A stretch of DNA of 44,955 nt from an uncultured Brachyspira sp. Its GTDB lineage: Bacteria; Spirochaetota; Brachyspiria; Brachyspirales; Brachyspiraceae. The notes below the pieces were generated by a model that did no database searches, was not told where the DNA came from, and worked only from the letters and a program-made list of their open reading frames with translations. The stretch covers positions 1-44,955 of the forward strand of contig NZ_CAJTQJ010000014.1 of assembly GCF_910578695.1 (NCBI RefSeq), read 5' to 3'. This document shows, piece by piece, positions 1 to 8,138 of this stretch. A program made the translations under genes and the position numbers. Within the stretch, counting starts at the first letter, position 1; the number at the start of each line of letters is the position of its first letter.

Positions 1-58
1 CTGACATAAGGAAGTTGTCAGCTATTATTAAGCGAGTTTATCGCTAGCAATAATAGAA
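1..58 (+). repeat. Dispersed structured repeat (family 1), right half
   Basis: Truncated by the window edge. It carries the right stem arm AGTTGTCAGCT (13-23), the conserved GCGAGTTTATCGCTAGCAATAATA segment split over 32-55, and the end of the loop. The same element recurs at about 30754, 31125, 31287 and 40923, where both stem arms are present. The left arm of this copy would lie before base 1. Confidence 0.8.
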
Positions 59-60
59 AA

Positions 61-160
61 TAAAAAGTGAGCCTGAGCAGATGACAGCTTTAGCTGGCAT
101 CTAGTGCTAGCGAAGGCGAGCATTGCCGAAGGCACGCAGAGCGGTAATAATAAAAAAATA
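61..160. repeat. GC-richer hairpin segment attached to the repeat
   Basis: This stretch is clearly richer in G and C than its surroundings. It contains a near-perfect hairpin, GATGACAGCT then AGCTGGCATC (79-100), and GCTAGCGAAGGCGAGC-like words shared with the repeats near 30.9 kb. An open reading frame on the minus strand crosses it but has no coding character. I read the whole 1-160 stretch as non-coding repeat. Confidence 0.5.
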
Positions 161-259
161 AATTTCAATTTTAACTTTAAAAATGCAAAAATATTTATAT
201 AATAATTAATATAGATTACGATATTAAACATAATTGTTTTTTATATTATAAGGATAATT

Positions 260-703
260 ATGGCTAAAAAATATATAATTTGGGAAGATAAATATAAAGT
301 AGGATATAAAAAAATAGATGACCAGCATTTAGAGTTAATAGAAATAATTAATGATTTATATAATTGTATGAATAATAAAGATTCAGAAGATGAGGCTCTA
401 AAAGAAGAGTTTAAAAGAGCCTTAAGAAGAGCTGTAGAATATGCAGCTTATCATTTTTCTTATGAAGAAAAAATTATGCATGCTATTAAATACAATAAAA
501 TATTAGAGCATTCTTCATATCATAGAGAATTTACTCAGACAATTTACAATTATGTTAAATCTTATGAAAATGGTTCTTTGGATGCCGTTAATAACTTAGT
601 TCAGTATCTAAAAGATTGGCTTTTAAACCATATTTTAGTTACAGATAAAACATTTATAAACGAGGTTAAGAAAGAATTAAAAAAACTTTCTCAGCAAGAA
701 TAA
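260..703 (+). CDS. Bacteriohemerythrin (copy 1)
   Basis: Small four-helix di-iron protein expected to bind O2 reversibly in the cytoplasm. The seven expected iron ligands are visible: H23, H65 and E69 (HxxxE), H84 and H88 (HxxxH), H124 and D129 (HxxxxD). The length of 147 residues is normal for single-domain bacteriohemerythrin. The start is supported by AAGGA just upstream. It is followed after 19 bases by a second copy, so the two are almost certainly one transcript. In an anaerobic or microaerotolerant spirochaete the likely job is O2 scavenging, delivery or sensing; which of these cannot be told from sequence. Confidence 0.93.
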   Translation: MAKKYIIWEDKYKVGYKKIDDQHLELIEIINDLYNCMNNKDSEDEALKEEFKRALRRAVEYAAYHFSYEEKIMHAIKYNKILEHSSYHREFTQTIYNYVKSYENGSLDAVNNLVQYLKDWLLNHILVTDKTFINEVKKELKKLSQQE

Positions 704-722
704 TTATATTAGGAGTTTCATT

Positions 723-1196
723 ATGGAACAAATGATTGAAATTGTTGTTAAAAAAGGCTGGATCAAATGGGAGGAAAGATTCAAAACTGGCTACAAAAGG
801 ATTGATAATCAGCATAAGGAACTAGTAAACATTATTAATGATCTCTATGAAACAGGAGTAAAAGGGGATTTAAATAATGAAGAGGTTAGAAAATCTTTTA
901 ATCAAATCATTAAAAGAACTATAGACTATGCTACTTATCATTTTTCTTATGAAGAAAAGATTATGAATGCAATAAATTACAGCATATCCAAAGAACATAT
1001 ATCCAAACATAGAGCTTTTTCACTCAAAGTTGTAGATGAAATTAATAAATATGAAAATGGAAATAGCTTAGTAATAAAAGACTTTATGAATTTTTTGAAA
1101 GAATGGCTTTTAAATCATATAGTACTTGATGATAAGAAATTCGTTGCAGAGATAAAAAATACTCTTATGAGAATGCATGAAGATGAATTGAAATAA
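723..1196 (+). CDS. Bacteriohemerythrin (copy 2)
   Basis: Second member of a tandem pair. It has all seven di-iron ligands: H31, H73, E77, H92, H96, H132 and D137. The YHFSYEEKIM block is identical to copy 1, showing the pair arose by duplication, but the copies have since diverged over most of their length. It carries about eight extra N-terminal residues before the shared WxxxxKxGYKxID start. AGGAG lies eight bases before the ATG. The pair ends at a strong terminator facing the convergent cobB gene. Confidence 0.93.
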   Translation: MEQMIEIVVKKGWIKWEERFKTGYKRIDNQHKELVNIINDLYETGVKGDLNNEEVRKSFNQIIKRTIDYATYHFSYEEKIMNAINYSISKEHISKHRAFSLKVVDEINKYENGNSLVIKDFMNFLKEWLLNHIVLDDKKFVAEIKNTLMRMHEDELK

Positions 1197-1244
1197 TATT
1201 AATTAAGATAATTATGAATAAAATAATATGATTTTTTATAAAAT

Positions 1245-1275
1245 AAAAGCCTTATAGAAAACTATAGGGCTTTTT
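1245..1275. terminator. Bidirectional terminator between hemerythrin 2 and cobB
   Basis: Stem AAAAGCCTTATAG and CTATAGGGCTTTT around an AAAA loop, with A-run on one side and T-run on the other, so it can serve both converging genes. Confidence 0.85.
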
Positions 1276-1279
1276 ATTA

Positions 1280-2011
1280 TCATAAATATTTTTCTATCTC
1301 AGTAAATGCTATACCCGCTTTTTCCTGAACATATATATCAACTATATAATTTGTAAAGCTGGAAGGTTCAGGATTTATTTCCATAATCTTAGCATTTGCT
1401 CTTTTAGCTAAATGAGGAATCTGAGCCGCTGGCATAACTTCTCCTCCTGTGCCTATTATAATAAATAAATCGCTTTTTTGAGAATCCTCTATAGAAGAAT
1501 TAAAATCTAAAGCAGGAAGCTGTTCGCCGAAAAATACGAAATCAGGTTTTAATACAGAACCGCATTTTTCACAGGAAGGCGGATTCATATCAAGTATATC
1601 TTTATTTATCTTATATCTTGATTTGCATTTCATACATACTGCATATTTAGCCGTGCCGTGAAGTTCATAAACTATCTTACTTCCTGCATCCTGATGAAGA
1701 TTATCGATATTCTGAGTAATTATGCTTCTCATTATACCCATCTTTTCAAGATTTGCTAATACAATATGTGCTTTGTTAGGCTTAACATCTGTTATAGGAT
1801 CATAAAAAACCTTTTTTAAAGAACCCCAAGATTCTTTAGGATGCTTAACAAAATATGATATCTCAGCAAATTGACTGCCGTGTTTTTCCCAAAGCCCATT
1901 CTCGCCTCTAAAAGGAGGTACTCCGCTTTCTACACTTATGCCTGCACCTGTAAAAGCTACAGCATATTTTGATTCTTTTATTGTTTTTGCTATTAATTTA
2001 TAATCTATCAT
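1280..2011 (-). CDS. cobB: NAD-dependent protein deacylase, Sir2 family
   Basis: Removes acyl groups from lysines using NAD+. Visible features are the NAD-binding GAGIS (22-26) followed by SGVPPFRG, the QNIDNLHQDAG motif (100-110), the catalytic His in ELHG (H118), and a four-cysteine zinc site (C126, C129, C147, C150). The length of 243 residues is typical for bacterial sirtuins. It is transcribed away from rex across a 249-base gap, so an NAD+-consuming enzyme and an NADH/NAD+ sensor are divergent neighbours. No operator shared between them was recognised. Confidence 0.95.
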   Translation of the reverse strand: MIDYKLIAKTIKESKYAVAFTGAGISVESGVPPFRGENGLWEKHGSQFAEISYFVKHPKESWGSLKKVFYDPITDVKPNKAHIVLANLEKMGIMRSIITQNIDNLHQDAGSKIVYELHGTAKYAVCMKCKSRYKINKDILDMNPPSCEKCGSVLKPDFVFFGEQLPALDFNSSIEDSQKSDLFIIIGTGGEVMPAAQIPHLAKRANAKIMEINPEPSSFTNYIVDIYVQEKAGIAFTEIEKYL

Positions 2012-2182
2012 ATAATTATTATATAATAATTATTATTTTTTTACTAGTGAAAATTAAAATAAATATAGAAATATTGAAATTATTTTTTATTAAAAATAAA
2101 ATAGAAATATAAAAAATATTATTAATGTTCTAAAACTTATATTTAATTTCCCATAAATAAACATTTTACATCAGTATTTTTA

Positions 2183-2210
2183 TTGACAGATAACTTTAAT
2201 ATGTTATAAT
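2183..2210 (+). promoter_or_regulatory. Promoter of rex
   Basis: TTGACA (2183-2188), 16-base spacer, TATAAT (2205-2210). The -10 is also preceded by TG in the extended position (TGTTATAAT). One of the best sigma-70-type promoters in the window. Confidence 0.85.
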
Positions 2211-2260
2211 ATTACTATATTAATTTATTTTAAAGTAAAAAAAATAATTAAGGATATATT

Positions 2261-2926
2261 ATGATTAGCAGAACACAAATTATGCGTCTATTGAAATATA
2301 AAAATGCTTTAAGGCGTATGAAGAGTTTCGGGTTTATAAAAGCATATTCAAATAATTTAGGAGATGCTATAGGTATTACATCTGTTCAGGTAAGAAAAGA
2401 TTTTTCTCTCTTTAATATTTCAGGAAACAAGAAAGGCGGATACAATATAGATGATTTGCTGGAACAAATAGATGCAATATTAGGAAAGCAAATTTCTCAT
2501 AATATTATATTAATAGGATACGGAAAAATAGGAAATGCATTAGTAAATTACAGAGGTTTTGAAAGCGAGTCCATAAAAATAGTGGCTGCATTTGATCATA
2601 ATCCTGAAAAAGTAAATAGAGAAGCTCCTACTCCGATACTTCCTATAGAGGAATTAAAAGATTTTATAATAAATAATAAAATTGAAATAGCTATTTTAAC
2701 AGTACCCGATTTAGAAGCTCAAAGAATGTTTGATGTTATATGCAATGCAGGTATAAAGGGAGTTTTAAACTTTGCTCCTATAAAACTTTTAGAAAGACCT
2801 GATTGTATAATCAATGATATAAATATAGCTGATGAAATAGAGTCTTTATTTTATTTTATTAATGATGTAAAAGAAAATCCTTCTAATTTCAATAAGAAAA
2901 ATAAAAATAAAACTGATAAAAATTAA
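2261..2926 (+). CDS. rex: Redox-sensing transcriptional repressor Rex
   Basis: Dimeric repressor that leaves DNA when NADH binds, controlling fermentation and NADH-recycling genes. The N-terminal winged helix (about 1-70) contains the typical ITSVQVRKDFS recognition region. The Rossmann domain begins with IGYGKIG (85-91) and continues with the AAFDHNPEK segment. The length of 221 residues is normal. The C-terminus has a short Asn/Lys-rich tail of about 15 residues that is probably lineage-specific. It has its own consensus promoter and is probably monocistronic. Palindromes of the clostridial Rex type (TTGTTAA-N4-TTAACAA) were looked for nearby and not found. Confidence 0.93.
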   Translation: MISRTQIMRLLKYKNALRRMKSFGFIKAYSNNLGDAIGITSVQVRKDFSLFNISGNKKGGYNIDDLLEQIDAILGKQISHNIILIGYGKIGNALVNYRGFESESIKIVAAFDHNPEKVNREAPTPILPIEELKDFIINNKIEIAILTVPDLEAQRMFDVICNAGIKGVLNFAPIKLLERPDCIINDINIADEIESLFYFINDVKENPSNFNKKNKNKTDKN

Positions 2927-2952
2927 AAAAGGACTGTCAATCCGTTTTTTAT
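2920..2952 (+). terminator. Probable terminator of rex
   Basis: Short hairpin AAAAAAGGA / TCCGTTTTTT with one bulged base and a T-run. It sits between the converging rex and ankyrin genes and may serve both. Confidence 0.5.
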
Positions 2953-2959
2953 TTATATA

Positions 2960-4066
2960 TTATCTATTATATGTTAAACTTGCCTTTGTAAGCAAATCAA
3001 CAACTTCAGTATTTCCATTTTCCATAGCATACATCAAAGCAGTCTTTTTAAATTTATCTGAAATATTTATATAAGCACCTGAATTAACTAAATATTCAGC
3101 AGAAATATAATCCCCATTTTCAGCGGCAAACATTAAAGCAGTTTTTCCGTCATTATCAGCAATATTTAAATCAGCGGCATTTGAAATCAAAGCATTAACA
3201 GCCTCATTTTTTCCAGAGATACAAGCCCATATTAAAGCAGTTCTTCCGTCTCTCATTTTGAAATTTATATTGGATTTTCCTATTAATAATGATGATATAA
3301 CATCAGTTAAGCCCAATGTAGAAGCCAAAGCTAAAGGAGTTATATTGCCGTAAGGACCATAAGAAGCTGTTATATTAGCATCGGCACCCCTTTCTAATAA
3401 AAGTTTTGCTATTTCATTATTTCCTCTAGCTATAGAATAAAATAAGGCATTGGCGCCATATTCATTTATGAAATTAACATCGCTTCCTTTATCTAAAAGA
3501 AGTTTTACTATCAAATCATGATTATTATATGAAGCTACCATTAAAGGAGTCATATTATAATCTATTCCGTCATTATTCCCGCTTCTATAAGTACCCATTA
3601 TCTTTAAGTCGGCTTTAGAATTAATAATCATTTCAGCTATGCTGTAATATCCTTTTCCTGCAGCCTGTAAAAGTGCTGTTGTGCCTCCGTTTATTTTTAT
3701 ATTAGGATTTGCATTTTTAGCAAGCAGATAAGAAACTATATCAATATATCCTGCATCGGCTGCATAAATCAATGCTGTTTTGCCGTGAATACAGTTAAGA
3801 TTAACATTAGCATTCTGAGAAAGAAGCAGAAGAACAATATCTTTATATCCTTTTGAAGCAGCTGTAATCAGAGCATTATGCCCCTGATTATCTCCGAAAT
3901 CTATAAAACTTGAAACAGAGCCTTGAGATATTAATCTTCTTATACCGTTTGCATCCCCTATATTTGCATACTCTAATAGTTGATCTAATCTTCCTGTATT
4001 GGGTATCTGTCCGTTAAGTACAAAAAAGATATTCAAAAATATAAAAATAAAACTTAAATAACGCAT
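2960..4066 (-). CDS. Exported ankyrin-repeat protein
   Basis: 368 residues. A hydrophobic signal sequence (about 1-20, ending near NGQ) is followed by roughly nine to ten ankyrin repeats from residue 30 to the end, seen as recurring GxTALxxAAxxGxxxIVxxLLxxxAxxN units. Ankyrin stacks mediate protein-protein binding; no catalytic domain is attached, so the partner is unknown. The signal sequence points to the periplasm or surface. It stands alone, convergent with rex. Ankyrin proteins are numerous in Brachyspira (established knowledge), and nothing here suggests recent transfer. Confidence 0.88.
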   Translation of the reverse strand: MRYLSFIFIFLNIFFVLNGQIPNTGRLDQLLEYANIGDANGIRRLISQGSVSSFIDFGDNQGHNALITAASKGYKDIVLLLLSQNANVNLNCIHGKTALIYAADAGYIDIVSYLLAKNANPNIKINGGTTALLQAAGKGYYSIAEMIINSKADLKIMGTYRSGNNDGIDYNMTPLMVASYNNHDLIVKLLLDKGSDVNFINEYGANALFYSIARGNNEIAKLLLERGADANITASYGPYGNITPLALASTLGLTDVISSLLIGKSNINFKMRDGRTALIWACISGKNEAVNALISNAADLNIADNDGKTALMFAAENGDYISAEYLVNSGAYINISDKFKKTALMYAMENGNTEVVDLLTKASLTYNR

Positions 4067-4133
4067 TTTCTATTCTTCCTTAAAATATGGAATTTCAGCT
4101 ATGTAAAAATTTCGGAATAAGATATATTAATTT

Positions 4134-4829
4134 TTAATGACTTTCTTTATTATTTTTTAAATAATATCTGTAAATTTCTCTTTTTACAGAATATAAACTT
4201 ACTCCTTTTACAGGGCTTATCTTTAATGTTACTGTTGATACTTTTATTTTTTTATTGTTTATATATAAATAGCTTTCCCTTAAAGCATTGATAATATCAT
4301 TAGTTATACCAATATCATTAAAGCCTTTATTATAATATTCATAAGCTTCTTTGCTATATTTTTTTTCATAATTTATATTATTATTATGAAGTATCTTAAA
4401 AAAATTATTTTCAGTAAAACGGCTTGTAAATATTATAAGATTTAAATCATCATTATTTATAATTTCGCTTAAAATATTATTATACTCTATTATAATTAAA
4501 TCAGTATCTTTTGAACTTTCTTCTTTTTTTCTTTTGCATTTCAAAAAGACATCTGCTACGCCTATTTTATTTTTTTTAAAAATTTCTTTTTTCTTAGACT
4601 TATTAAAAAGAAAATCATCATTTTTATAATCTATATCAAAACTTTCAGCAATTATTTTCCAAAACTCGCTTCTTTTACTTGAATAATACCAAGCATTTTG
4701 CTTCTCATATAAGCTTAATTTTTCAAACATTTTTTTATTGGTATATAAAGGAATTGGAAAAGTGCCTAATATTAAAGTTCTCATTTTGCTTGGAAAAAAG
4801 TTAATATCATCAAACAAATGACTTTCCAT
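4134..4829 (-). CDS. Uracil-DNA glycosylase superfamily protein (putative)
   Basis: 231 residues. The N-terminal LILGTFP segment (residues 18-24) and the downstream WYYSSKRSEFWKII block resemble the GSFP and PRNxFW motifs of Mug/deoxyinosine-glycosylase-type members of the uracil-DNA glycosylase superfamily. A central LIIFTSRFTENNF stretch fits the second core strand. If correct it would excise deaminated bases. The rest is very Asn/Lys-rich and poorly recognisable, so substrate and activity are uncertain. It is separated by 75 bases from the phosphatase-like gene upstream, same strand. Confidence 0.5.
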   Translation of the reverse strand: MESHLFDDINFFPSKMRTLILGTFPIPLYTNKKMFEKLSLYEKQNAWYYSSKRSEFWKIIAESFDIDYKNDDFLFNKSKKKEIFKKNKIGVADVFLKCKRKKEESSKDTDLIIIEYNNILSEIINNDDLNLIIFTSRFTENNFFKILHNNNINYEKKYSKEAYEYYNKGFNDIGITNDIINALRESYLYINNKKIKVSTVTLKISPVKGVSLYSVKREIYRYYLKNNKESH

Positions 4830-4904
4830 TTTAGAGCCTCTGCAAGTAAATAAATAAAGATTGTTTATCTATATAGTTATCAATATATATTAATATTAAA
4901 ATTA

Positions 4905-5645
4905 TTATTCAAAAATATTAAATAAACCTAAAGCACTCACATTATCGCTGCTGTTTTCTGATATTTCCTTTAATTTGTTTAAAGACATTTCCATATCATT
5001 AAAACCCATTATTTCATTTACAGCAGATTGTTCATTTTCATATTTACTTAATAAAAGCTCAGTCATAGAATTAGAAACTATAAGATAATTGCAGTTTTTA
5101 TTTCTTCTAGCACCCTCAATAGTAATATAATGTCCGCCACCTGCACAAGCACAATTTTCCAAAGCATTGCCGCTTATATGATCTCTTGTTATCTGAATTA
5201 CTTTATTTTTATTAACAGAATAAACTTTGCTGTCTCCTGCATTAAATACAAAAACACCTGCAAACTTATGATATAAAACTCCTGCTATGGAAGCTCCTGC
5301 CATAGATTTTTTTTTGTCATCAGCAGAATCTCTTGAGGCAGTGACTTCCAACTTTATAAAATTATGCATTATCCAATTCAATACTTCCTGCTCGCCTACA
5401 AGCTCAAGCAAATCTAAAAAGTTTTCATTATAAATATCTGCAGATAATTTTGAAGCAAAAGTATCCCCAAGTCCGTCAGCTATAAGAGAAACGGCACTTC
5501 CGCTTATATTATTTATAAAGTGAGAATAATTGTTCTGTTCATTTATAATAATAGGATTTGATGATATATATTCTGCATTAAAAAGAACTGCATCCGTATT
5601 TTTTTTAGTATTAGAGCCTTTTTTTGTAAAAGTAAAAATATTCAT
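4905..5645 (-). CDS. PP2C-like protein phosphatase with one altered metal ligand
   Basis: 246 residues with the PP2C (PPM) motif order: NTD at 16-18, ADGLGD (56-61), AGDSKVY (136-142), TRDH (153-156) and a final SDNVSAL (233-239). Canonical enzymes hold two metals with Asp in each of the first, second, eighth and last motifs. Here the eighth motif, normally SDG, reads VSNSMTE (190-196), so the ligand Asp is Asn. The enzyme could be weakened, use metals differently, or act as a non-catalytic binder. The start codon follows AAGGATTAAT. No partner kinase is adjacent. Confidence 0.72.
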   Translation of the reverse strand: MNIFTFTKKGSNTKKNTDAVLFNAEYISSNPIIINEQNNYSHFINNISGSAVSLIADGLGDTFASKLSADIYNENFLDLLELVGEQEVLNWIMHNFIKLEVTASRDSADDKKKSMAGASIAGVLYHKFAGVFVFNAGDSKVYSVNKNKVIQITRDHISGNALENCACAGGGHYITIEGARRNKNCNYLIVSNSMTELLLSKYENEQSAVNEIMGFNDMEMSLNKLKEISENSSDNVSALGLFNIFE

Positions 5646-6277
5646 AATTATTAATCCTTATTAGTAATACTTTTTATTATATAAATTAATTAAAAGTATA
5701 TTTAATTATATATTAAAGGCTGTAAATATCAATAAATTTTTTATAAGACTTATATGATACATAAAAAATATTATATCATTACAGCTTTGTTAAAAAAATG
5801 TAAATAATTAATAATATTTTATTAACATTATAAACAAAATTTTATTTTTTATAAAAAATGAATTTTAATAGTAAATTTCATATTTTCTTTATTTTTATTT
5901 TAGTTGATATTAACAAAGTTATAAACATTATATGAGTAGTATTTTTATGTTTTCTTCTTATATGTTAAAAGTTATCAACATATTTACAGCTTAATAATAA
6001 TAAAAAATAATATTTAAAAAATTTAATATATAATATTTTTAAATACAAAATATATAATCACTTCATAATCTGAATTTAATATAATGAATTCATATATTTT
6101 ATTAATGTTGATAAATTGTTTATAATGTTAATAAAAATTAATTTAATAAATTCATATAAAAAATTCATTATAAAAATTTATATTATGAATTCAAATTATA
6201 AATTCAAATTTTGAATTTATAAGTACTAATTAGCATTTTTGACTATGATATGTTATAATTAAATAAAAAATATTATA
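5646..6277. other. Long divergent AT-rich intergenic region with DnaA-box-like cluster
   Basis: No coding potential. It holds five copies of the 9-mer TTATMAACA (M is A or C): plus strand at 5828-5836, 5919-5927 and 5972-5980, minus strand at 6106-6114 and 6117-6125. These differ at one position from the classical DnaA box TTATNCACA. ATTAACATTATAAACAA (5821-5837) recurs as its exact reverse complement at 6116-6132. From 6071 to 6220 there are many iterated AAATTCA/TGAATTC words. It separates a minus-strand block from a plus-strand block and lies about 3.3 kb from two parS sites. Candidate replication-initiation or regulatory region; origin function is inference. Confidence 0.4.
6251..6259 (+). 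promoter_or_regulatory. Extended -10 promoter for the kinase-like/LuxR pair
   Basis: TGTTATAAT, an extended -10 element, with no convincing -35 at the right distance. The predicted transcript start is about 30 bases before the ATG at 6296. Confidence 0.5.
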
Positions 6278-6295
6278 GTGACAAATGGTGATAAT

Positions 6296-7069
6296 ATGAA
6301 GCAAAGTTATTATATCAATGATAAATTAAAAAACTTAATACAAAATATAATTTATGATATTCAAAATTATAATAATATAATATCAAAGTATATAGATTTA
6401 GAGAGATGCACCAATAATTACTGCAATGAATCGAGAAATACAATAGTAAGACAGTCTTTTTTAATAGAAAGAACTATGGAGGCATTTAATGATTTTAATG
6501 ATATAAACTCCAATTCTTTTAAGCTTGATATGAACTTTGAAAATATAAATACTATTATAGATGAATCTCTTAATTCTGTATTAGATTTATTTAAATCCAA
6601 AAGAGTAAAATTGACATTAAATAATAATATAATGGAAGACTGTATAATTATTATGGACAGATATAGAATAAAAAGAAGCATATTAAATATATTTTCTTTT
6701 ATTTTTAATATAATAAAGATTAATAGTTCTATGAATATATCTTGTAATTTGATTGATTATGATGATGATAATAATTTTTTATTTTTAAATGGAATTAATA
6801 ATATTAGTGAAAATGATGAAAAAAGACTAGAGTTCAGTAAACAATGCATAGATATATCAATATCTTTTTTATCTGATAATATACCTGATGATATAAAAAG
6901 AAAGCTTTTTAAAACGCCTTTAATATCTTATGAGGATACTAATTTTAATAATATATATTTATATACAGCCTATAAAATTATAAAAGAACATTACGGCAAT
7001 ATATGGATGGAATCTTTAGAAAATAAGCAGAGTATTAATATAATTTTACCCGCTAGAAATAAATTATGA
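6296..7069 (+). CDS. Degenerate histidine-kinase-like ATPase-fold protein
   Basis: About 257 residues, no membrane segment and no phospho-acceptor His motif. The C-terminal half follows the HATPase_c pattern: DRYRIKRSILNIFSF aligns with the N-box, and YLYTAYKIIKEHYGNIWMES matches the end of a kinase ATPase domain. Key ATP-binding features are missing: the second N-box Asn is Phe, and the DxGxG loop reads SDNIPDD without glycines. I infer a pseudokinase. I place the start at ATG 6296 because GGTGAT precedes it; a GTG at 6278 in frame has no ribosome site. Its stop overlaps the start of the next gene (ATGA at 7066), implying coupled translation. Confidence 0.6.
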   Translation: MKQSYYINDKLKNLIQNIIYDIQNYNNIISKYIDLERCTNNYCNESRNTIVRQSFLIERTMEAFNDFNDINSNSFKLDMNFENINTIIDESLNSVLDLFKSKRVKLTLNNNIMEDCIIIMDRYRIKRSILNIFSFIFNIIKINSSMNISCNLIDYDDDNNFLFLNGINNISENDEKRLEFSKQCIDISISFLSDNIPDDIKRKLFKTPLISYEDTNFNNIYLYTAYKIIKEHYGNIWMESLENKQSINIILPARNKL

Positions 7070-8013
7070 GTTATGCATTAGGATATATTCTTTTAGCTGC
7101 CTATTTATTCGCTTTTATAATAGGTTTTTCAGCTATACTTTTTTCTATTATTTACTATATAATAGAAAGAGTAATATGGCTTAAATATTATATAATATTT
7201 TTATTTATATTTGCTTTCTTACTTTTTATAAGATATATCAAACTTCTAAGCTTTTTAACAGTACCTTCTTTTATACTTAATAATATATTTAATACATTAT
7301 ATTTCTTTAGTTTTTCTGTAGGTATGTCATTAATGCTTTATTTTATACCTTCATTTTTATACAGATTTTTAAATATAAATTGGACTTTTAAGCATAATAT
7401 CATTTGTATTATATTATCAATTACTCATTTTATTTTAAGCATATTAGGAATACTTATAAAATTCAATATATATATCATAAGCCAAATAATTTTTTATATT
7501 TCTATAATGGCAGTATTATTTATAGGATTTATTAATTATAAAAATATAAAGGATAAAACTATAAAATTGATAGTAAAGATACTTGGAGTTATAACTATAA
7601 TTATATATCCGATTTTAATATATCAGGTTATTGTTTATAGGGTTGAAATTGCTGATATAGGCTCTATGGATATAACATTATTATTATTTTATATATGGTG
7701 GAATTTGGTTATGCTTGGGTATTTGTTTTGGTATTTTATTAATATAGTAAATAATAAAATATATAATGCAAATGAATCTAATTCTATAAATAATAATAAA
7801 AAATATGATTATAAAGAAGATAATACTGAAAATATAAATTTAACTAAAAGAGAAAGAGAAATACTTTCATATCTGCTTGACGGAAAAACAAATAAAGAAG
7901 TTTCATTAATACTTGATATATCTCTTAATACAGTTAATAATCATGTAGCTAATATATATGAAAAATCAGGCGTTAAGAATAGAGTAGAGTTAGTTAATAA
8001 ATTTTCTAAATAA
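7066..8013 (+). CDS. Seven-helix membrane protein with LuxR-type DNA-binding domain
   Basis: 315 residues. About seven hydrophobic helices fill residues 1-225, followed by a polar Asn/Lys linker and a LuxR/GerE helix-turn-helix (about 255-315) with LTKREREILSYLLDGKTNKE and LDISLNTVNNHVANIYEK. The architecture is a membrane-tethered transcription regulator with no receiver domain. It is coupled by a 4-base overlap to the kinase-like protein, so the two probably work together, for example as a membrane sensor and its partner. The signal and target genes are unknown. A strong terminator follows. Confidence 0.85.
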   Translation: MSYALGYILLAAYLFAFIIGFSAILFSIIYYIIERVIWLKYYIIFLFIFAFLLFIRYIKLLSFLTVPSFILNNIFNTLYFFSFSVGMSLMLYFIPSFLYRFLNINWTFKHNIICIILSITHFILSILGILIKFNIYIISQIIFYISIMAVLFIGFINYKNIKDKTIKLIVKILGVITIIIYPILIYQVIVYRVEIADIGSMDITLLLFYIWWNLVMLGYLFWYFINIVNNKIYNANESNSINNNKKYDYKEDNTENINLTKREREILSYLLDGKTNKEVSLILDISLNTVNNHVANIYEKSGVKNRVELVNKFSK

Positions 8014-8076
8014 TGCATATTATTTTTAGATTTTTTATTATGCTTATAATTACTTACTTATGATAACTTAGATTTA

Positions 8077-8109
8077 AAAAATAGTAAGTTTTATATTCTT
8101 ACTATTTTT
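8077..8109 (+). terminator. Terminator after the LuxR gene
   Basis: Perfect stem AAAATAGTAAG and CTTACTATTTT around a nine-base loop, ending in TTTTT. It can also work for the convergent flgM. Confidence 0.85.
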
Positions 8110-8138
8110 AAGATTATGAATTATTATTTTAGAATGCA

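Noticed and set aside
28..231. Minus-strand ORF of 67 codons
   Set aside because: It lies across the family 1 repeat and its GC-richer flank, has no ribosome site and no protein-like pattern.
260..1196. Hemerythrin pair as a recent duplication artefact
   Set aside because: The two copies differ over most of their length, so the duplication is old and real.
5646..6277. Rex operator sites in the AT-rich gap
   Set aside because: TTAACAA-like halves occur, but no full TTGTTAA-N4-TTAACAA palindrome was found; the DnaA-box-like reading fits better.
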